From positions 1 to 36,718 of the forward strand of contig JACREG010000004.1 of assembly GCA_016218375.1 (NCBI GenBank): 36,718 bases of DNA. The letters are read 5' to 3'. A program made the position numbers and the translations under genes. Shown here piece by piece: positions 27,740 to 36,718 of this stretch. The stretch's first letter is position 1; each line of letters starts with the position of its first letter. Under the pieces are notes generated by a model. The model saw only the letters and a list, made by a program, of their open reading frames with translations, did no database searches and was not told the DNA's origin. The DNA is from Gammaproteobacteria bacterium (GTDB lineage: Bacteria; Pseudomonadota; Gammaproteobacteria; Thiohalobacterales; Thiohalobacteraceae).

Positions 27740-30418
27740 ATGGGCAAACATTATCTCAGTCCGCTGTTCGCGCCCCAGAGCGTCGCCGTGATCGGCGCCA
27801 GTAACCGCTTGGAGAGCGTGGGTGGACTGGTGTTCCGCAATCTGCTCACCGGCGGCTATCGGGGCCGCTGTTTTCCGGTCAATCCTAATCACACCGAGAT
27901 TCAGGGCCAGCCGGCTTTCGCCAGTATCGAACACATTCCCGAGCGCGTCGATCTGGCCGTGATCGCCACCAAGGCCGAGACCATGCCGGCGATCATCGAG
28001 GCCTGCGGCCAGCAGGGCGTGCGCGCCGCGGTGATTCTCTCGGCCGGTTTTCACGAAACCGGCACTCACGGTGCCGCGCTGGAAAAGGCCGTGCTGGAAA
28101 ATGCGCGGCGTTACGGCCTGCGCTTGATCGGCCCCAACTGTCTCGGTGTGATCCGTCCCGAACTCGGTCTCAATGCCACATTCACCAACAGCGCCGTGCA
28201 GCCCGGCAACCTGGCGCTGATTTCGCAATCGGGCGCGTTGTGCAGTGCGATCCTCGATTGGGCGCTGCCCAATCATATCGGTTTTTCCAGTGTGGTATCG
28301 CTGGGCAATTCCGCCGACGTCGATTTCGGCGAGATCCTCGACTTCATGGTGTCCGATCCGCAGACCCGCGCGATCCTGCTGTACATCGAAGGCATCCGTC
28401 ATGCACGCAGTTTCATGAGCGCGTTGCGCGCCGCGGCACGCCTCAAGCCGGTGATCGTCGTCAAGGTCGGGCGGCACGAGGCCGGCAGCAAAGCGGCGCA
28501 GTCGCACACCGACGCGTTGGTGGTTGCCGACGATGTTTTCGATGCCACGCTGCGCCGCGCCGGCGCCGTGCGGGTGTTGAGCGTGGCGCAATTGTTCACC
28601 TCGGCGCAGGCACTGGCGGCCGGCATCCGTCCCAGCGGCAATCGTCTGGCCATCGTCACCAACGGCGGCGGCCCCGGCGTGATGGCGGCCGATCGTGCCG
28701 CCGATCTCGGCGTCGAACTGGCGATGCTTTCGCCGCAGAGCATCGACACCCTCAACGCCGTGCTGCCGGAAACCTGGTCGCACGGCAATCCGGTGGACAT
28801 CATCGGCGATGCCGCCGCCGAACGTTATCGCGATGCATTGACCGTCTGCATGCGCGCGCCGGAGATCGACGGCGTACTGGTGATCCTCACGCCGCAGGCC
28901 ATGACTCAGCCGTTGCGCGTGGCCGAGGCGGTGATCGAGGTGGCGCGGCAATTCACCAAGCCGTTGCTGGTGTGCTGGATGGGCGGTTCGCAAGTGATGG
29001 ACGCGCGCGCCGCCTTCATCGCGGCGGGCATTCCCAGCTTCCGCACGCCGGAGCCGGCCGTCGAGGTGTTTTCCTATCTCTCCGCGTATTTTCACAACCA
29101 GCAATTGTTACTGCAGACGCCCGGACCGCTGGCGCATCAGATCGCGCCGGACGTGGATGGCGCACGCATGTTGATCGAAAGCGTGCTGGCCGAGCATCGC
29201 AAAGTGCTCAACGAAATGGAATCCAAGGCGCTGTTGGCGGCGTTTCGCATTCCGGTGGCGAAAACCGTGGTGGCGCACTCGCCGAACGAGGCGCTGTTGT
29301 TGGCCGAACAGTTCGAATTTCCGGTGGCGATGAAAATCAACTCGCCGGACATCACCCATAAATCCGACTCCGGCGGCGTGCGTCTGAACATCGCCAACGC
29401 GGTGGCCGTGCGCGCCACCTATCAGGAGATCGTCGCGGATGTGCAGCGCAATCGTCCCAATGCGCATATCGACGGCATCGCCATCGAGCCCATGGCGGTC
29501 AAGCCGAACGGCCGCGAACTGTTGGTGGGCGTGACCACCGATCCGGTGTTCGGCCCGGTCATCACCTTCGGACTGGGCGGCACGGTGGTGGAAGTCCTGG
29601 CGGATCGTGCCGTCGAACTGCTGCCGCTCAATACTTATCTCGCCAGCAATCTGATTCAGCGCACCCGCGCCGCGAAACTGCTCGGCGCCTTCCGGCACAT
29701 GCCGGCCGCCGACATGGACGCGCTGATCAGTGTGTTGTTGCGCGTCTCGGAAATGGTCTGCGAACTGCCTTGGCTGAAGCAGATGGACATCAATCCGCTG
29801 CTGGTGGACGAACACGGCGCGCTGGCGGTCGATGCGCGTTTCGTCGTCGACTTTCATCAGCCCAGCGCCGACCGCTACGGTCACATGGCGATCAGTCCCT
29901 ATCCGACCCATCTGGTCGGCGAATGGCAACTGCCCGACGGCACCAATATTGTCATCCGGCCGATCCGCCCGGAAGACGCGGATCTCGAACAGACCTTCGT
30001 GCGCGGCTTGTCCGACGAGGCCAAATATTTCCGCTTCATGGAAACGCTTCAGGAACTCACGCCGGCGATGCTGGTGCGTTTCACGCAAATCGACTATGAC
30101 CGGGAAATGGCCTTGATGGCGGTGACCGAGGTCGCCGGCCAGGAGGTCGAACTGGGCATCGCCCGCTATGCCATCAACCCCGATGGCATGTCCTGCGAAT
30201 TCGCGCTGGTGGTGGCCGATCAGTGGCAGGGCAAGGGCGTGGCGCACAAACTCATGAGCAGTCTGATGGACGTCGCGCGCGATCGCGGGCTGGAGCGCAT
30301 GGAAGGCGAGGTGATGCGTGCCAACCAATCCATGCTCAAGCTGGTCACTCGTTTGGGATTCACCATCAAGACCAGCGAAGACGACGATGCGGTGAAACGG
30401 GTGAGCAAGGCGTTGTAG
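27740..30418 (+). CDS. Pat-like protein lysine acetyltransferase: NDP-forming acyl-CoA synthetase-like region fused to C-terminal GNAT
   Basis: [53 protein letters not shown]-grasp region ([23 protein letters not shown]); C-terminal GNAT ([31 protein letters not shown]...[14 protein letters not shown]). Start at internal ATG. Confidence 0.9.
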   Translation: MGKHYLSPLFAPQSVAVIGASNRLESVGGLVFRNLLTGGYRGRCFPVNPNHTEIQGQPAFASIEHIPERVDLAVIATKAETMPAIIEACGQQGVRAAVILSAGFHETGTHGAALEKAVLENARRYGLRLIGPNCLGVIRPELGLNATFTNSAVQPGNLALISQSGALCSAILDWALPNHIGFSSVVSLGNSADVDFGEILDFMVSDPQTRAILLYIEGIRHARSFMSALRAAARLKPVIVVKVGRHEAGSKAAQSHTDALVVADDVFDATLRRAGAVRVLSVAQLFTSAQALAAGIRPSGNRLAIVTNGGGPGVMAADRAADLGVELAMLSPQSIDTLNAVLPETWSHGNPVDIIGDAAAERYRDALTVCMRAPEIDGVLVILTPQAMTQPLRVAEAVIEVARQFTKPLLVCWMGGSQVMDARAAFIAAGIPSFRTPEPAVEVFSYLSAYFHNQQLLLQTPGPLAHQIAPDVDGARMLIESVLAEHRKVLNEMESKALLAAFRIPVAKTVVAHSPNEALLLAEQFEFPVAMKINSPDITHKSDSGGVRLNIANAVAVRATYQEIVADVQRNRPNAHIDGIAIEPMAVKPNGRELLVGVTTDPVFGPVITFGLGGTVVEVLADRAVELLPLNTYLASNLIQRTRAAKLLGAFRHMPAADMDALISVLLRVSEMVCELPWLKQMDINPLLVDEHGALAVDARFVVDFHQPSADRYGHMAISPYPTHLVGEWQLPDGTNIVIRPIRPEDADLEQTFVRGLSDEAKYFRFMETLQELTPAMLVRFTQIDYDREMALMAVTEVAGQEVELGIARYAINPDGMSCEFALVVADQWQGKGVAHKLMSSLMDVARDRGLERMEGEVMRANQSMLKLVTRLGFTIKTSEDDDAVKRVSKAL

Positions 30419-30466
30419 CGTTCCCGCGCATCCCTCCCATACCGAACACGACAGGCGGTGGACGGC

Positions 30467-32614
30467 ATGACAGACACAACGGAAGGCCTGTATATCCTGC
30501 TCGTCAGCGTGCACGGACTGATCCGCGGCCACGATCTGGAATTGGGGCGCGACGCGGATACCGGCGGTCAGGTGCTGTATGTCGTGGAGCTGGCGCGCGC
30601 GCTCGCCGCACATCCGCAGGTCGCGCGCGTCGATTTGCTCACGCGTCGGGTCGGCGATCCCAAGGTGTCGCCCGATTACGGCCGGCCGCAGGAACAAATT
30701 GCCGACCGGGCCTTCATCGTGCGCCTGACCTGCGGGCCGAAGCGTTATCTGCGCAAGGAAGTGCTGTGGCCGTATCTCGATGGCTTCGCCGATCAGGCGC
30801 TGGCGCATGTGCGGCGCGTCGGTCGCGTGCCCGATGTGGTGCACGGTCACTATGCCGATGCCGGTTATGCCGGCGCGCGCATCGCCGGTCCGCTCGGCGT
30901 GCCGATGCTGTTCACCGGCCATTCGCTCGGCCGTATCAAACGCGAGCGCTTGCTGGCGCAGGGTATGAAGGCCGGCGCGATCGAGTCGCAGTACAACATC
31001 GATACGCGCATCGAGGCCGAAGAACTGGCGCTGGACACGGCCGCCGTGGTGGTGGCGAGCACGCGCCAGGAGATCGAGTCGCAATACGCGCGCTACGACA
31101 ACTACACGCCGCGACGCATGATCGTGATTCCGCCCGGTGTGGATCTCAGCCGTTTTCATCCGCCGCGACGCCAGGAGGCCGATCCGCCGATAGGCGCCGA
31201 ACTCGCGCGCTTTCTCCGCGAACCGGGCAAGCCGATGATCCTCGCCTTGTCGCGGCCCGACGAACGCAAGAATATCGCCACGCTGGTGCAGGCCTATGCC
31301 GAACACGCGCCGCTGCGCGACAAGGCCAACCTGGTGATCGTCGCCGGCAACCGCGACGACATCGCCGAGATGGAGAAAGGCCCGCGCGAAGTGCTGAGCG
31401 ATCTGCTGCGCATGATCGACCGTTACGATCTCTATGGCAGCGTCGCCTATCCCAAGCATCACAGCCCGGACGACGTACCGGATCTGTTCCGGCTCGCCGC
31501 GCACCGTCGCGGCGTGTTCGTCAATCCGGCGCTCACCGAACCTTTCGGTCTGACGCTGCTCGAAGCCGCCGCCAGCGGTCTGCCGATTGTCGCCACCAAC
31601 GACGGCGGGCCGCGCGATATCGTCGATGTCTGCCGCAACGGCCTGCTCATCGATCCGCTCGACACACCGCACCTCGGCGAAGTGTTGTATGCGGTGCTGT
31701 CCAATCGTTCGCGCTGGCGGCGCTGGTCGAAGAACGGTGTGCACGGCGCGCACAACAGTTTTTCGTGGCCGGCGCACGCGCACAAATATGTGCAGACCGT
31801 GCAAAAGATCATCGCCCGTCAGCGCATGCGCGGCGTGTCGCTGCCCAAGAGCCGTCTGCCCACGGCCGACCGCATGCTCATCAGCGATATCGACGACACC
31901 TTGATCGGCGACGCCGCGGCCTTGCGGAAGTTGCTGCAACGCCTCAAGGCGGCGGGCGGGCGCATCGGCTTCGGTGTTGCCACCGGGCGGCGCATCGACA
32001 GCGCACTCAAGGTGCTGCGCGAATGGCAGGTGCCGCGCCCCGATCTGATGATCGCGGCGGTGGGCAGCGAGATTTACTACGGCCCGCGCGGCGTCGAAGA
32101 TCTCGGTTGGCGCCAGCACATCGATTACCGCTGGAAAGCGCAAGAACTGCGCGAGGCCATGCAGACCGTGCCCGGCGTGCGTTTGCAACCCAAAGAAGAA
32201 CAGCGCCTGCACAAGATCAGTTATTACTACGATCCCGAGCGCGCGCCCGACGTGCCGGAGATCGTGCGCCATCTGCGCGTACACGACCTGCATGCCAACG
32301 TTATCTACTCGCACCAGGCGTATCTCGATCTGTTGCCGATCCGTGCCTCGAAGGGGTTGGCGCTGCGCTATCTCGCGCTCAAGTGGGGACTGGCGCCGGA
32401 TCGTTTTCTGGTGGCGGGCGATTCCGGCAACGACGAAGAGATGCTCACCGGCGATACGCTCGCGGTGGTGGTCGGCAATCACGGTCCGGAACTGGAACAT
32501 CTGCGCGGCCGGCCGCGCATTTATTTCTCCCGCGGCCGGTATGCGCGCGGTATCGTCGAGGGGCTCGAATACTACGATTTTCTCGGCCGCTTGCGCATTC
32601 CCGAGGAGGCCTGA
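30467..32614 (+). CDS. Sucrose-phosphate synthase with C-terminal SPP-like HAD domain
   Basis: [40 protein letters not shown] donor motif [33 protein letters not shown] motifs SDIDDTLIG and [12 protein letters not shown]. Confidence 0.92.
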   Translation: MTDTTEGLYILLVSVHGLIRGHDLELGRDADTGGQVLYVVELARALAAHPQVARVDLLTRRVGDPKVSPDYGRPQEQIADRAFIVRLTCGPKRYLRKEVLWPYLDGFADQALAHVRRVGRVPDVVHGHYADAGYAGARIAGPLGVPMLFTGHSLGRIKRERLLAQGMKAGAIESQYNIDTRIEAEELALDTAAVVVASTRQEIESQYARYDNYTPRRMIVIPPGVDLSRFHPPRRQEADPPIGAELARFLREPGKPMILALSRPDERKNIATLVQAYAEHAPLRDKANLVIVAGNRDDIAEMEKGPREVLSDLLRMIDRYDLYGSVAYPKHHSPDDVPDLFRLAAHRRGVFVNPALTEPFGLTLLEAAASGLPIVATNDGGPRDIVDVCRNGLLIDPLDTPHLGEVLYAVLSNRSRWRRWSKNGVHGAHNSFSWPAHAHKYVQTVQKIIARQRMRGVSLPKSRLPTADRMLISDIDDTLIGDAAALRKLLQRLKAAGGRIGFGVATGRRIDSALKVLREWQVPRPDLMIAAVGSEIYYGPRGVEDLGWRQHIDYRWKAQELREAMQTVPGVRLQPKEEQRLHKISYYYDPERAPDVPEIVRHLRVHDLHANVIYSHQAYLDLLPIRASKGLALRYLALKWGLAPDRFLVAGDSGNDEEMLTGDTLAVVVGNHGPELEHLRGRPRIYFSRGRYARGIVEGLEYYDFLGRLRIPEEA

Positions 32615-32616
32615 CG

Positions 32617-35031
32617 ATGAAAGACATTGGCACATCGCTGGAGATGTTCGACGAGACTCTGCAAAACCATCGCGAGGCGGTGTACCTGTTACTGCGCCGG
32701 TTGATTGCGCTGGGTCGGCCGTTTCTGCTGCAATCGGAAATCGCCGATCAGTTCCAGGAATTCTGCGCCACTCCCGAGGGTGCGCCGCTGATCGACACGG
32801 TGCTGGCGAACCTCGTCCCCATCGTGCAAGAGGCGGTGATCGAGGCGCCGTGGATTTATTTCGCGGTGCGCCAAAGCATCGCGCGCTGGAATTATCTGCG
32901 CATTCACGGCGAGGCTCTGCAACCGGAGGATATTACGGTGGCGCAGTTCCAACGCTGCAAGGAACGGCGGGTGGATGGCGCGGCCGTGACCGAGGCATGG
33001 ATGTTGGAAGTGGACTTCGGCCCGTTCAACCGCGAATTTCCCAAGTTGCAGGAGGCACGTTCCATCGGCCGTGGCGTGGAGTTTCTCAACCGGCGGCTGT
33101 CCAGCCAGTTGTTTCAGGACATCGGCGAGGGCGACCAACAGTTGCTGGATTTTCTGCGCATGCATCAGTGTCACGGTCAGCCGCTGATGTTGAACGGCCA
33201 CATCCACGAAGTCGTCGGGCTGCGCCGCGCCTTGCGCCGCGCGGAAGAGTATCTGGCCACGCAGTCGCCCGAGGCCGGTTGGGAGCAGGTGGGGCCGCGA
33301 CTGCAATTCCTGGGCTTCGAGCCGGGCTGGGGCGCGAACGTGGAACGCATGCGCGATACGCTGAACCTGCTCAGCGATATCCTGGAAGCGCCGGAGCCGG
33401 TTAGTCTGGAGCGTTTCCTGGGTCGCATCCCGATGATCTTCAACTTGGTGATTCTGTCGCCGCACGGTTATTTCGGCCAAGCCAACGTGCTCGGTCTGCC
33501 GGACACCGGCGGTCAGGTCGTCTACATCCTCGATCAGGTGCGTGCGCTGGAAAAGGAAATGCGCCGGCGCATCGCCGAACAAGGTTTGGACATCGAGCCG
33601 CGCATTCTGGTGGTGACGCGGTTGATTCCCGAGGCGCGCGGCACCACCTGCGATCAGCGCCTCGAAGACATCGTCGGCACGCAGGGCGCGCGCATCCTGC
33701 GCGTGCCGTTCCGCAACGCCAGCGGCGAGGTGCTGCCGCAGTGGATCTCGCGCTTCGAGGTGTGGCCGTACCTGGAGCGCTTCGCCGGCGAGGTGGAAAA
33801 GGAGATCCTCGCCGAACTCGGCGGCCGTCCCGATCTGCTCATCGGCAATTATTCGGACGGCAATCTGGTGGCGACTCTGCTGGCACAGCAGTTGCGCGTT
33901 ACGCAGTGCAACATCGCCCACGCGTTGGAGAAGACCAAGTATCTGTACTCGGATCTGTTCTGGAAAGACAACGAGGCGCGCTATCACTTTTCCTGCCAGT
34001 TCACCGCCGACCTGATCGCCATGAACGCCGCAGATTTCATCATCACCAGCACCTATCAGGAGATCGCCGGCAAGATCGATTCGGCTGGGCAATACGAGAG
34101 CTACGGCGCCTTCACTTTGCCGGGCTTGTATCGCGTGGTGAACGGCATCGATGTGTTCGATCCCAAGTTCAATATCGTCTCGCCCGGCGCGGACGCCGAG
34201 GTGTATTTCCCGCACGGCGAAACCGAGCGTCGCCTCACCGGCCTGCACGAAGAGATCGAACGGCTGATCTACGGCCCGGACCAGGACGCTGCGCGCGGTA
34301 TGATCGAGACGCGCGCCAAACCGCTGATCTTCACCATGGCGCGCCTCGATCGTATCAAGAACATCGCCGGCCTGGTGGAGTGGTATGGCAGCAGTCCGCG
34401 ATTACGCGCTGCGGCCAATCTGCTGGTGATCGCCGGGCATGTCGATGCCGCGCAATCCGGCGACCAGGAAGAACAGGAACAGATCGCGCGTATGCACGAA
34501 CTCATGGATCGGTTCGAACTCGACCGGGACATGCGCTGGCTCGGCGTGCATCTGGAAAAGACCCTGACCGGCGAGTTGTACCGTTATGTCGCGGATCAAC
34601 ACGGCGTGTTCGTGCAACCGGCGCTGTTCGAGGCCTTCGGTCTGACTGTGATCGAGGCGATGATCTGCGGCCTGCCGACCTTCGCCACGCGCTACGGCGG
34701 CCCGTTGGAGATCATCAAGCACGGCGAGTCCGGCTTTCACATCGATCCGAATCACGGCGAGCAGGCCGCCGAACTGCTCGCGGAATTCCTCGAACGCTGC
34801 CACGACGAGCCGGCGTATTGGGAGCGGCTGTCGAACGGCGGTATCAGACGGGTACGCGAGCGCTACACCTGGGAACGCTACGCCGAACGCATGATGACGC
34901 TGTCGCGCATCTACGGCTTCTGGAAATATGTCACCAACCTGGAGCGCGACGAGACCTGGCGTTATCTGGAAATGTTCTACGGCCTGCAATACCGGCCGTT
35001 GGCGCAGACGGTAAACCCCGCGCCAAGCTGA
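32617..35031 (+). CDS. Sucrose synthase
   Basis: [107 protein letters not shown]; 804 aa from ATG 32617. Confidence 0.94.
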   Translation: MKDIGTSLEMFDETLQNHREAVYLLLRRLIALGRPFLLQSEIADQFQEFCATPEGAPLIDTVLANLVPIVQEAVIEAPWIYFAVRQSIARWNYLRIHGEALQPEDITVAQFQRCKERRVDGAAVTEAWMLEVDFGPFNREFPKLQEARSIGRGVEFLNRRLSSQLFQDIGEGDQQLLDFLRMHQCHGQPLMLNGHIHEVVGLRRALRRAEEYLATQSPEAGWEQVGPRLQFLGFEPGWGANVERMRDTLNLLSDILEAPEPVSLERFLGRIPMIFNLVILSPHGYFGQANVLGLPDTGGQVVYILDQVRALEKEMRRRIAEQGLDIEPRILVVTRLIPEARGTTCDQRLEDIVGTQGARILRVPFRNASGEVLPQWISRFEVWPYLERFAGEVEKEILAELGGRPDLLIGNYSDGNLVATLLAQQLRVTQCNIAHALEKTKYLYSDLFWKDNEARYHFSCQFTADLIAMNAADFIITSTYQEIAGKIDSAGQYESYGAFTLPGLYRVVNGIDVFDPKFNIVSPGADAEVYFPHGETERRLTGLHEEIERLIYGPDQDAARGMIETRAKPLIFTMARLDRIKNIAGLVEWYGSSPRLRAAANLLVIAGHVDAAQSGDQEEQEQIARMHELMDRFELDRDMRWLGVHLEKTLTGELYRYVADQHGVFVQPALFEAFGLTVIEAMICGLPTFATRYGGPLEIIKHGESGFHIDPNHGEQAAELLAEFLERCHDEPAYWERLSNGGIRRVRERYTWERYAERMMTLSRIYGFWKYVTNLERDETWRYLEMFYGLQYRPLAQTVNPAPS

Positions 35032-35101
35032 CGCGCTTTTTTGCTTGCGTTGGCCCCCCGGCTTTGGTACCTAGAGCCTTACATCTCCGGGAGGGTCGAC
35101 C

Positions 35102-35407
35102 GTGGCATTACGCGATATCGAAGAAAAGCGGGATTTCATCCGCATGCAGTTGGACTGCCCGGCGCACTGCACGGATTTGCACAGCGGCGAACAGTTTACC
35201 GGACAGGCCAAGGATCTCAGCGGCAAGGGCCTGTGTCTGGAGTTGACGCGGAGTCTTCCACCGGGCGCGCTGTTGGACGTGCGCATCGAGCCGGCGACGG
35301 CGGTGGTCGCGCCGCTGCATGCCGTGGTGGAAGTGGTGCGCGTCGAGCCGGACATGAGCGGCGAACGCTTTCGCACCGGCACCGCAATCCGCGAATTCAA
35401 ATCCTGA
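35102..35407 (+). CDS. PilZ domain protein (candidate c-di-GMP receptor)
   Basis: EKRDFIRMQLDCPAHC (RxxxR) and AKDLSGKGLCLEL (DxSxxG); GTG start with GGGAGGG ribosome-binding site. Confidence 0.87.
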   Translation: MALRDIEEKRDFIRMQLDCPAHCTDLHSGEQFTGQAKDLSGKGLCLELTRSLPPGALLDVRIEPATAVVAPLHAVVEVVRVEPDMSGERFRTGTAIREFKS

Positions 35408-35417
35408 GTATCTAAGC

Positions 35418-35921
35418 ATGACAACCCAGCCGCCCAGCGACGCCGACCTGCACGGGTTGGCGGAACGGCTGGGCGAACGCATGAGCGCGGCCGGGATGCG
35501 GTTGGCGCTGGCCGAATCCTGCACCGGCGGGTGGGTGGCCAAGGTGGTCACCGATGTCGTCGGCAGTTCGCAGTGGTTCGAGCGCGGTTTTGTCACCTAT
35601 ACGAATGAATCCAAGCAGGAGTTGCTCGGTGTGTCCGCCGACACGCTCGCGACCGACGGCGCGGTGAGTGCGGCGACGGTCGCGGCGATGGCACGCGGGG
35701 CGTTGATACACAGTCGCGCGCAGTTGAGTTGTGCGATCAGCGGCATCGCCGGGCCGGGCGGCGCGACGCCGACCAAGCCGGTCGGGCTGGTCTGGTTCGC
35801 CTGGGGCGTGCGCGACGGCGCGGTGCGCACCGAGCAGCAAGTCTTCGCCGGCGACCGCGAGGCGGTGCGTCGGCAGGCCGTGGCGCATGCCCTGCGGGGG
35901 CTGTTGGATGTCTGCGCCTGA
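35418..35921 (+). CDS. pncC: Nicotinamide-nucleotide amidohydrolase (PncC/CinA C-terminal domain family)
   Basis: LALAESCTGGWVAKVVTDVVGSSQWFERGFVTYTNESKQELLGV...CAISGIAGPGGATPTKPVGLVWFAW. Confidence 0.95.
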   Translation: MTTQPPSDADLHGLAERLGERMSAAGMRLALAESCTGGWVAKVVTDVVGSSQWFERGFVTYTNESKQELLGVSADTLATDGAVSAATVAAMARGALIHSRAQLSCAISGIAGPGGATPTKPVGLVWFAWGVRDGAVRTEQQVFAGDREAVRRQAVAHALRGLLDVCA

Positions 35922-36471
35922 ATCCAATCCCGATGCTATGGCGGAGTCGCAAGCCAAACAGCGCGTGTTCTTCGCGCTCTGGCCGGATGCCGAGGTGCGT
36001 GCCGCCCTCGATACCCTGGCGCGACAACATGCGCGTCACAACGGTCACGCGGTCGTTGCGGAAAATCTGCATGTGACGCTGGCCTTCGTCGGTGGCGTGA
36101 CTGCCGAGCAGCGTGCCTGCATGGAGGCGGCGGCCGCGGCGCTGACGGCAGCTCCTTTCGCAGTGACGTTCGACACGCTGGGCTTCTGGCTGCGACCACG
36201 GATTCTCTGGGCGGGTGCCCGCGTGATGCCGCCGGAACTCGCCGACTTGGTCGCCGCGCTCAATGCCGCACTGGCACCGTGCGGCTATCGGCCCGAGACG
36301 CGCCCGTTCCAGGCGCATATCACCCTGGCGCGCAAGGCACGGCGGTCGCCACCGGTGCGGCAGATTCCGCCCGTTGTCTGGCGGGCCGACGCGTTTTGTC
36401 TGGTGGAATCGGTCGCGAGCGAGCAGGGCAGCGAGTACCGGGTGATCGGGCGCTGGCCGTTGCGGGGTTGA
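35908..36471 (+). CDS. thpR: RNA 2',3'-cyclic phosphodiesterase (2'-5' RNA ligase family)
   Basis: RVFFALWPDAEVRAAL; two HxTx motifs (NLHVTLAFVG and QAHITLARKA). Alternative ATG at 35938. Confidence 0.9.
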   Translation: MSAPESNPDAMAESQAKQRVFFALWPDAEVRAALDTLARQHARHNGHAVVAENLHVTLAFVGGVTAEQRACMEAAAAALTAAPFAVTFDTLGFWLRPRILWAGARVMPPELADLVAALNAALAPCGYRPETRPFQAHITLARKARRSPPVRQIPPVVWRADAFCLVESVASEQGSEYRVIGRWPLRG

Positions 36472-36486
36472 GGTACAAACAGACTC

Positions 36487-36515
36487 TTGCAGTCTATCGG
36501 CGGGTACTGTATAAA
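36487..36515 (+). promoter_or_regulatory. Sigma-70 promoter TTGCAG-N17-TATAAA overlapping a LexA box
   Basis: TTGCAG 36487-36492, 17-bp spacer, TATAAA 36510-36515. Confidence 0.8.
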
Positions 36516-36524
36516 TCCACAGTA
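36505..36524. promoter_or_regulatory. LexA (SOS) operator
   Basis: TACTGT-ATAAATCC-ACAGTA, matching the gammaproteobacterial CTGT-N8-ACAG SOS box. Confidence 0.92.
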
Positions 36525-36718
36525 CCCGCCGCGGCAGCCTTTGCGCGGGCCGGCGACGCTCTCGACTCACGGTTTCTCTGAGTTCAGGGGTCCAACGTCC
36601 CGGTCGGCGCGGGTTGTCCGGGGGTTCCCCCGATAGTCTCGGGGACGGGAGCGGTGGGATAATCGCCGCGCGCCAACGTACAGATTCGGTGGCTAGGGAT
36701 AGCCGCAATCAACCAGAC

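Noticed and set aside
30223-32616. 5' extension of the sucrose synthase ORF (track ORF begins at 30223)
   Set aside because: The upstream part is an out-of-frame reading through SPS; the conserved protein starts at ATG 32617.
29108-32635. 1175-aa minus-strand ORF antisense to the Pat-like and SPS genes
   Set aside because: His/Arg/Gln-rich, no recognisable domain, fully antisense to two well-supported CDSs; typical spurious open frame in high-GC DNA.
32689-34248. 519-aa minus-strand ORF opposite sucrose synthase
   Set aside because: Antisense shadow ORF with His/Gln/Arg bias and no domain.
35015-35046. Possible terminator after sucrose synthase (GCGC...GCGCTTTTTT)
   Set aside because: T-tract is present but the stem is only about 4 bp and overlaps the stop codon; too weak to call.
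36615-36640. tRNA T-arm-like GGGGGTTCCCCCG near the window end
   Set aside because: No accompanying acceptor, D or anticodon arms; better explained as a simple hairpin.
1-36718. CRISPR arrays, transposases, integrases, toxin-antitoxin or phage genes
   Set aside because: None recognised in the supplied translations, and no regularly spaced long direct repeats noticed.

Overview
The window looks like a gammaproteobacterial chromosome segment with a high-GC background. It starts inside the 3' part of pnp and ends in the promoter/leader of an off-window gene that is SOS-controlled and is probably recA. The backbone resembles the fdxA-mutS // pncC-(thpR)-recA neighbourhood known from pseudomonads, interrupted by two accessory blocks. 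Block 1, between fdxA and mutS, is a complete Wsp-type chemosensory operon in canonical order: MCP (wspA), CheW (wspB), CheR-TPR (wspC), CheW (wspD), CheA-REC (wspE), CheB (wspF), REC-GGDEF (wspR). Its CheA carries two Hpt domains. A textbook sigma-54 promoter (TGGCAC-N5-TTGCT) lies upstream of wspA, flanked by a 9-bp inverted repeat. Block 2, between mutS and pncC, contains: an AT-richer exosortase-EpsI fusion; a three-gene c-di-GMP set (CHASE-PAS-GGDEF-EAL, CZB-GGDEF, PAS-HD-GYP); a divergent HDAC-like deacetylase / Pat-like acetyltransferase pair; a sucrose-phosphate synthase plus sucrose synthase pair; and a PilZ protein. I found no rRNA, tRNA, CRISPR array, transposase or phage genes. Product names come from motif recognition in the supplied translations; no database search was run.
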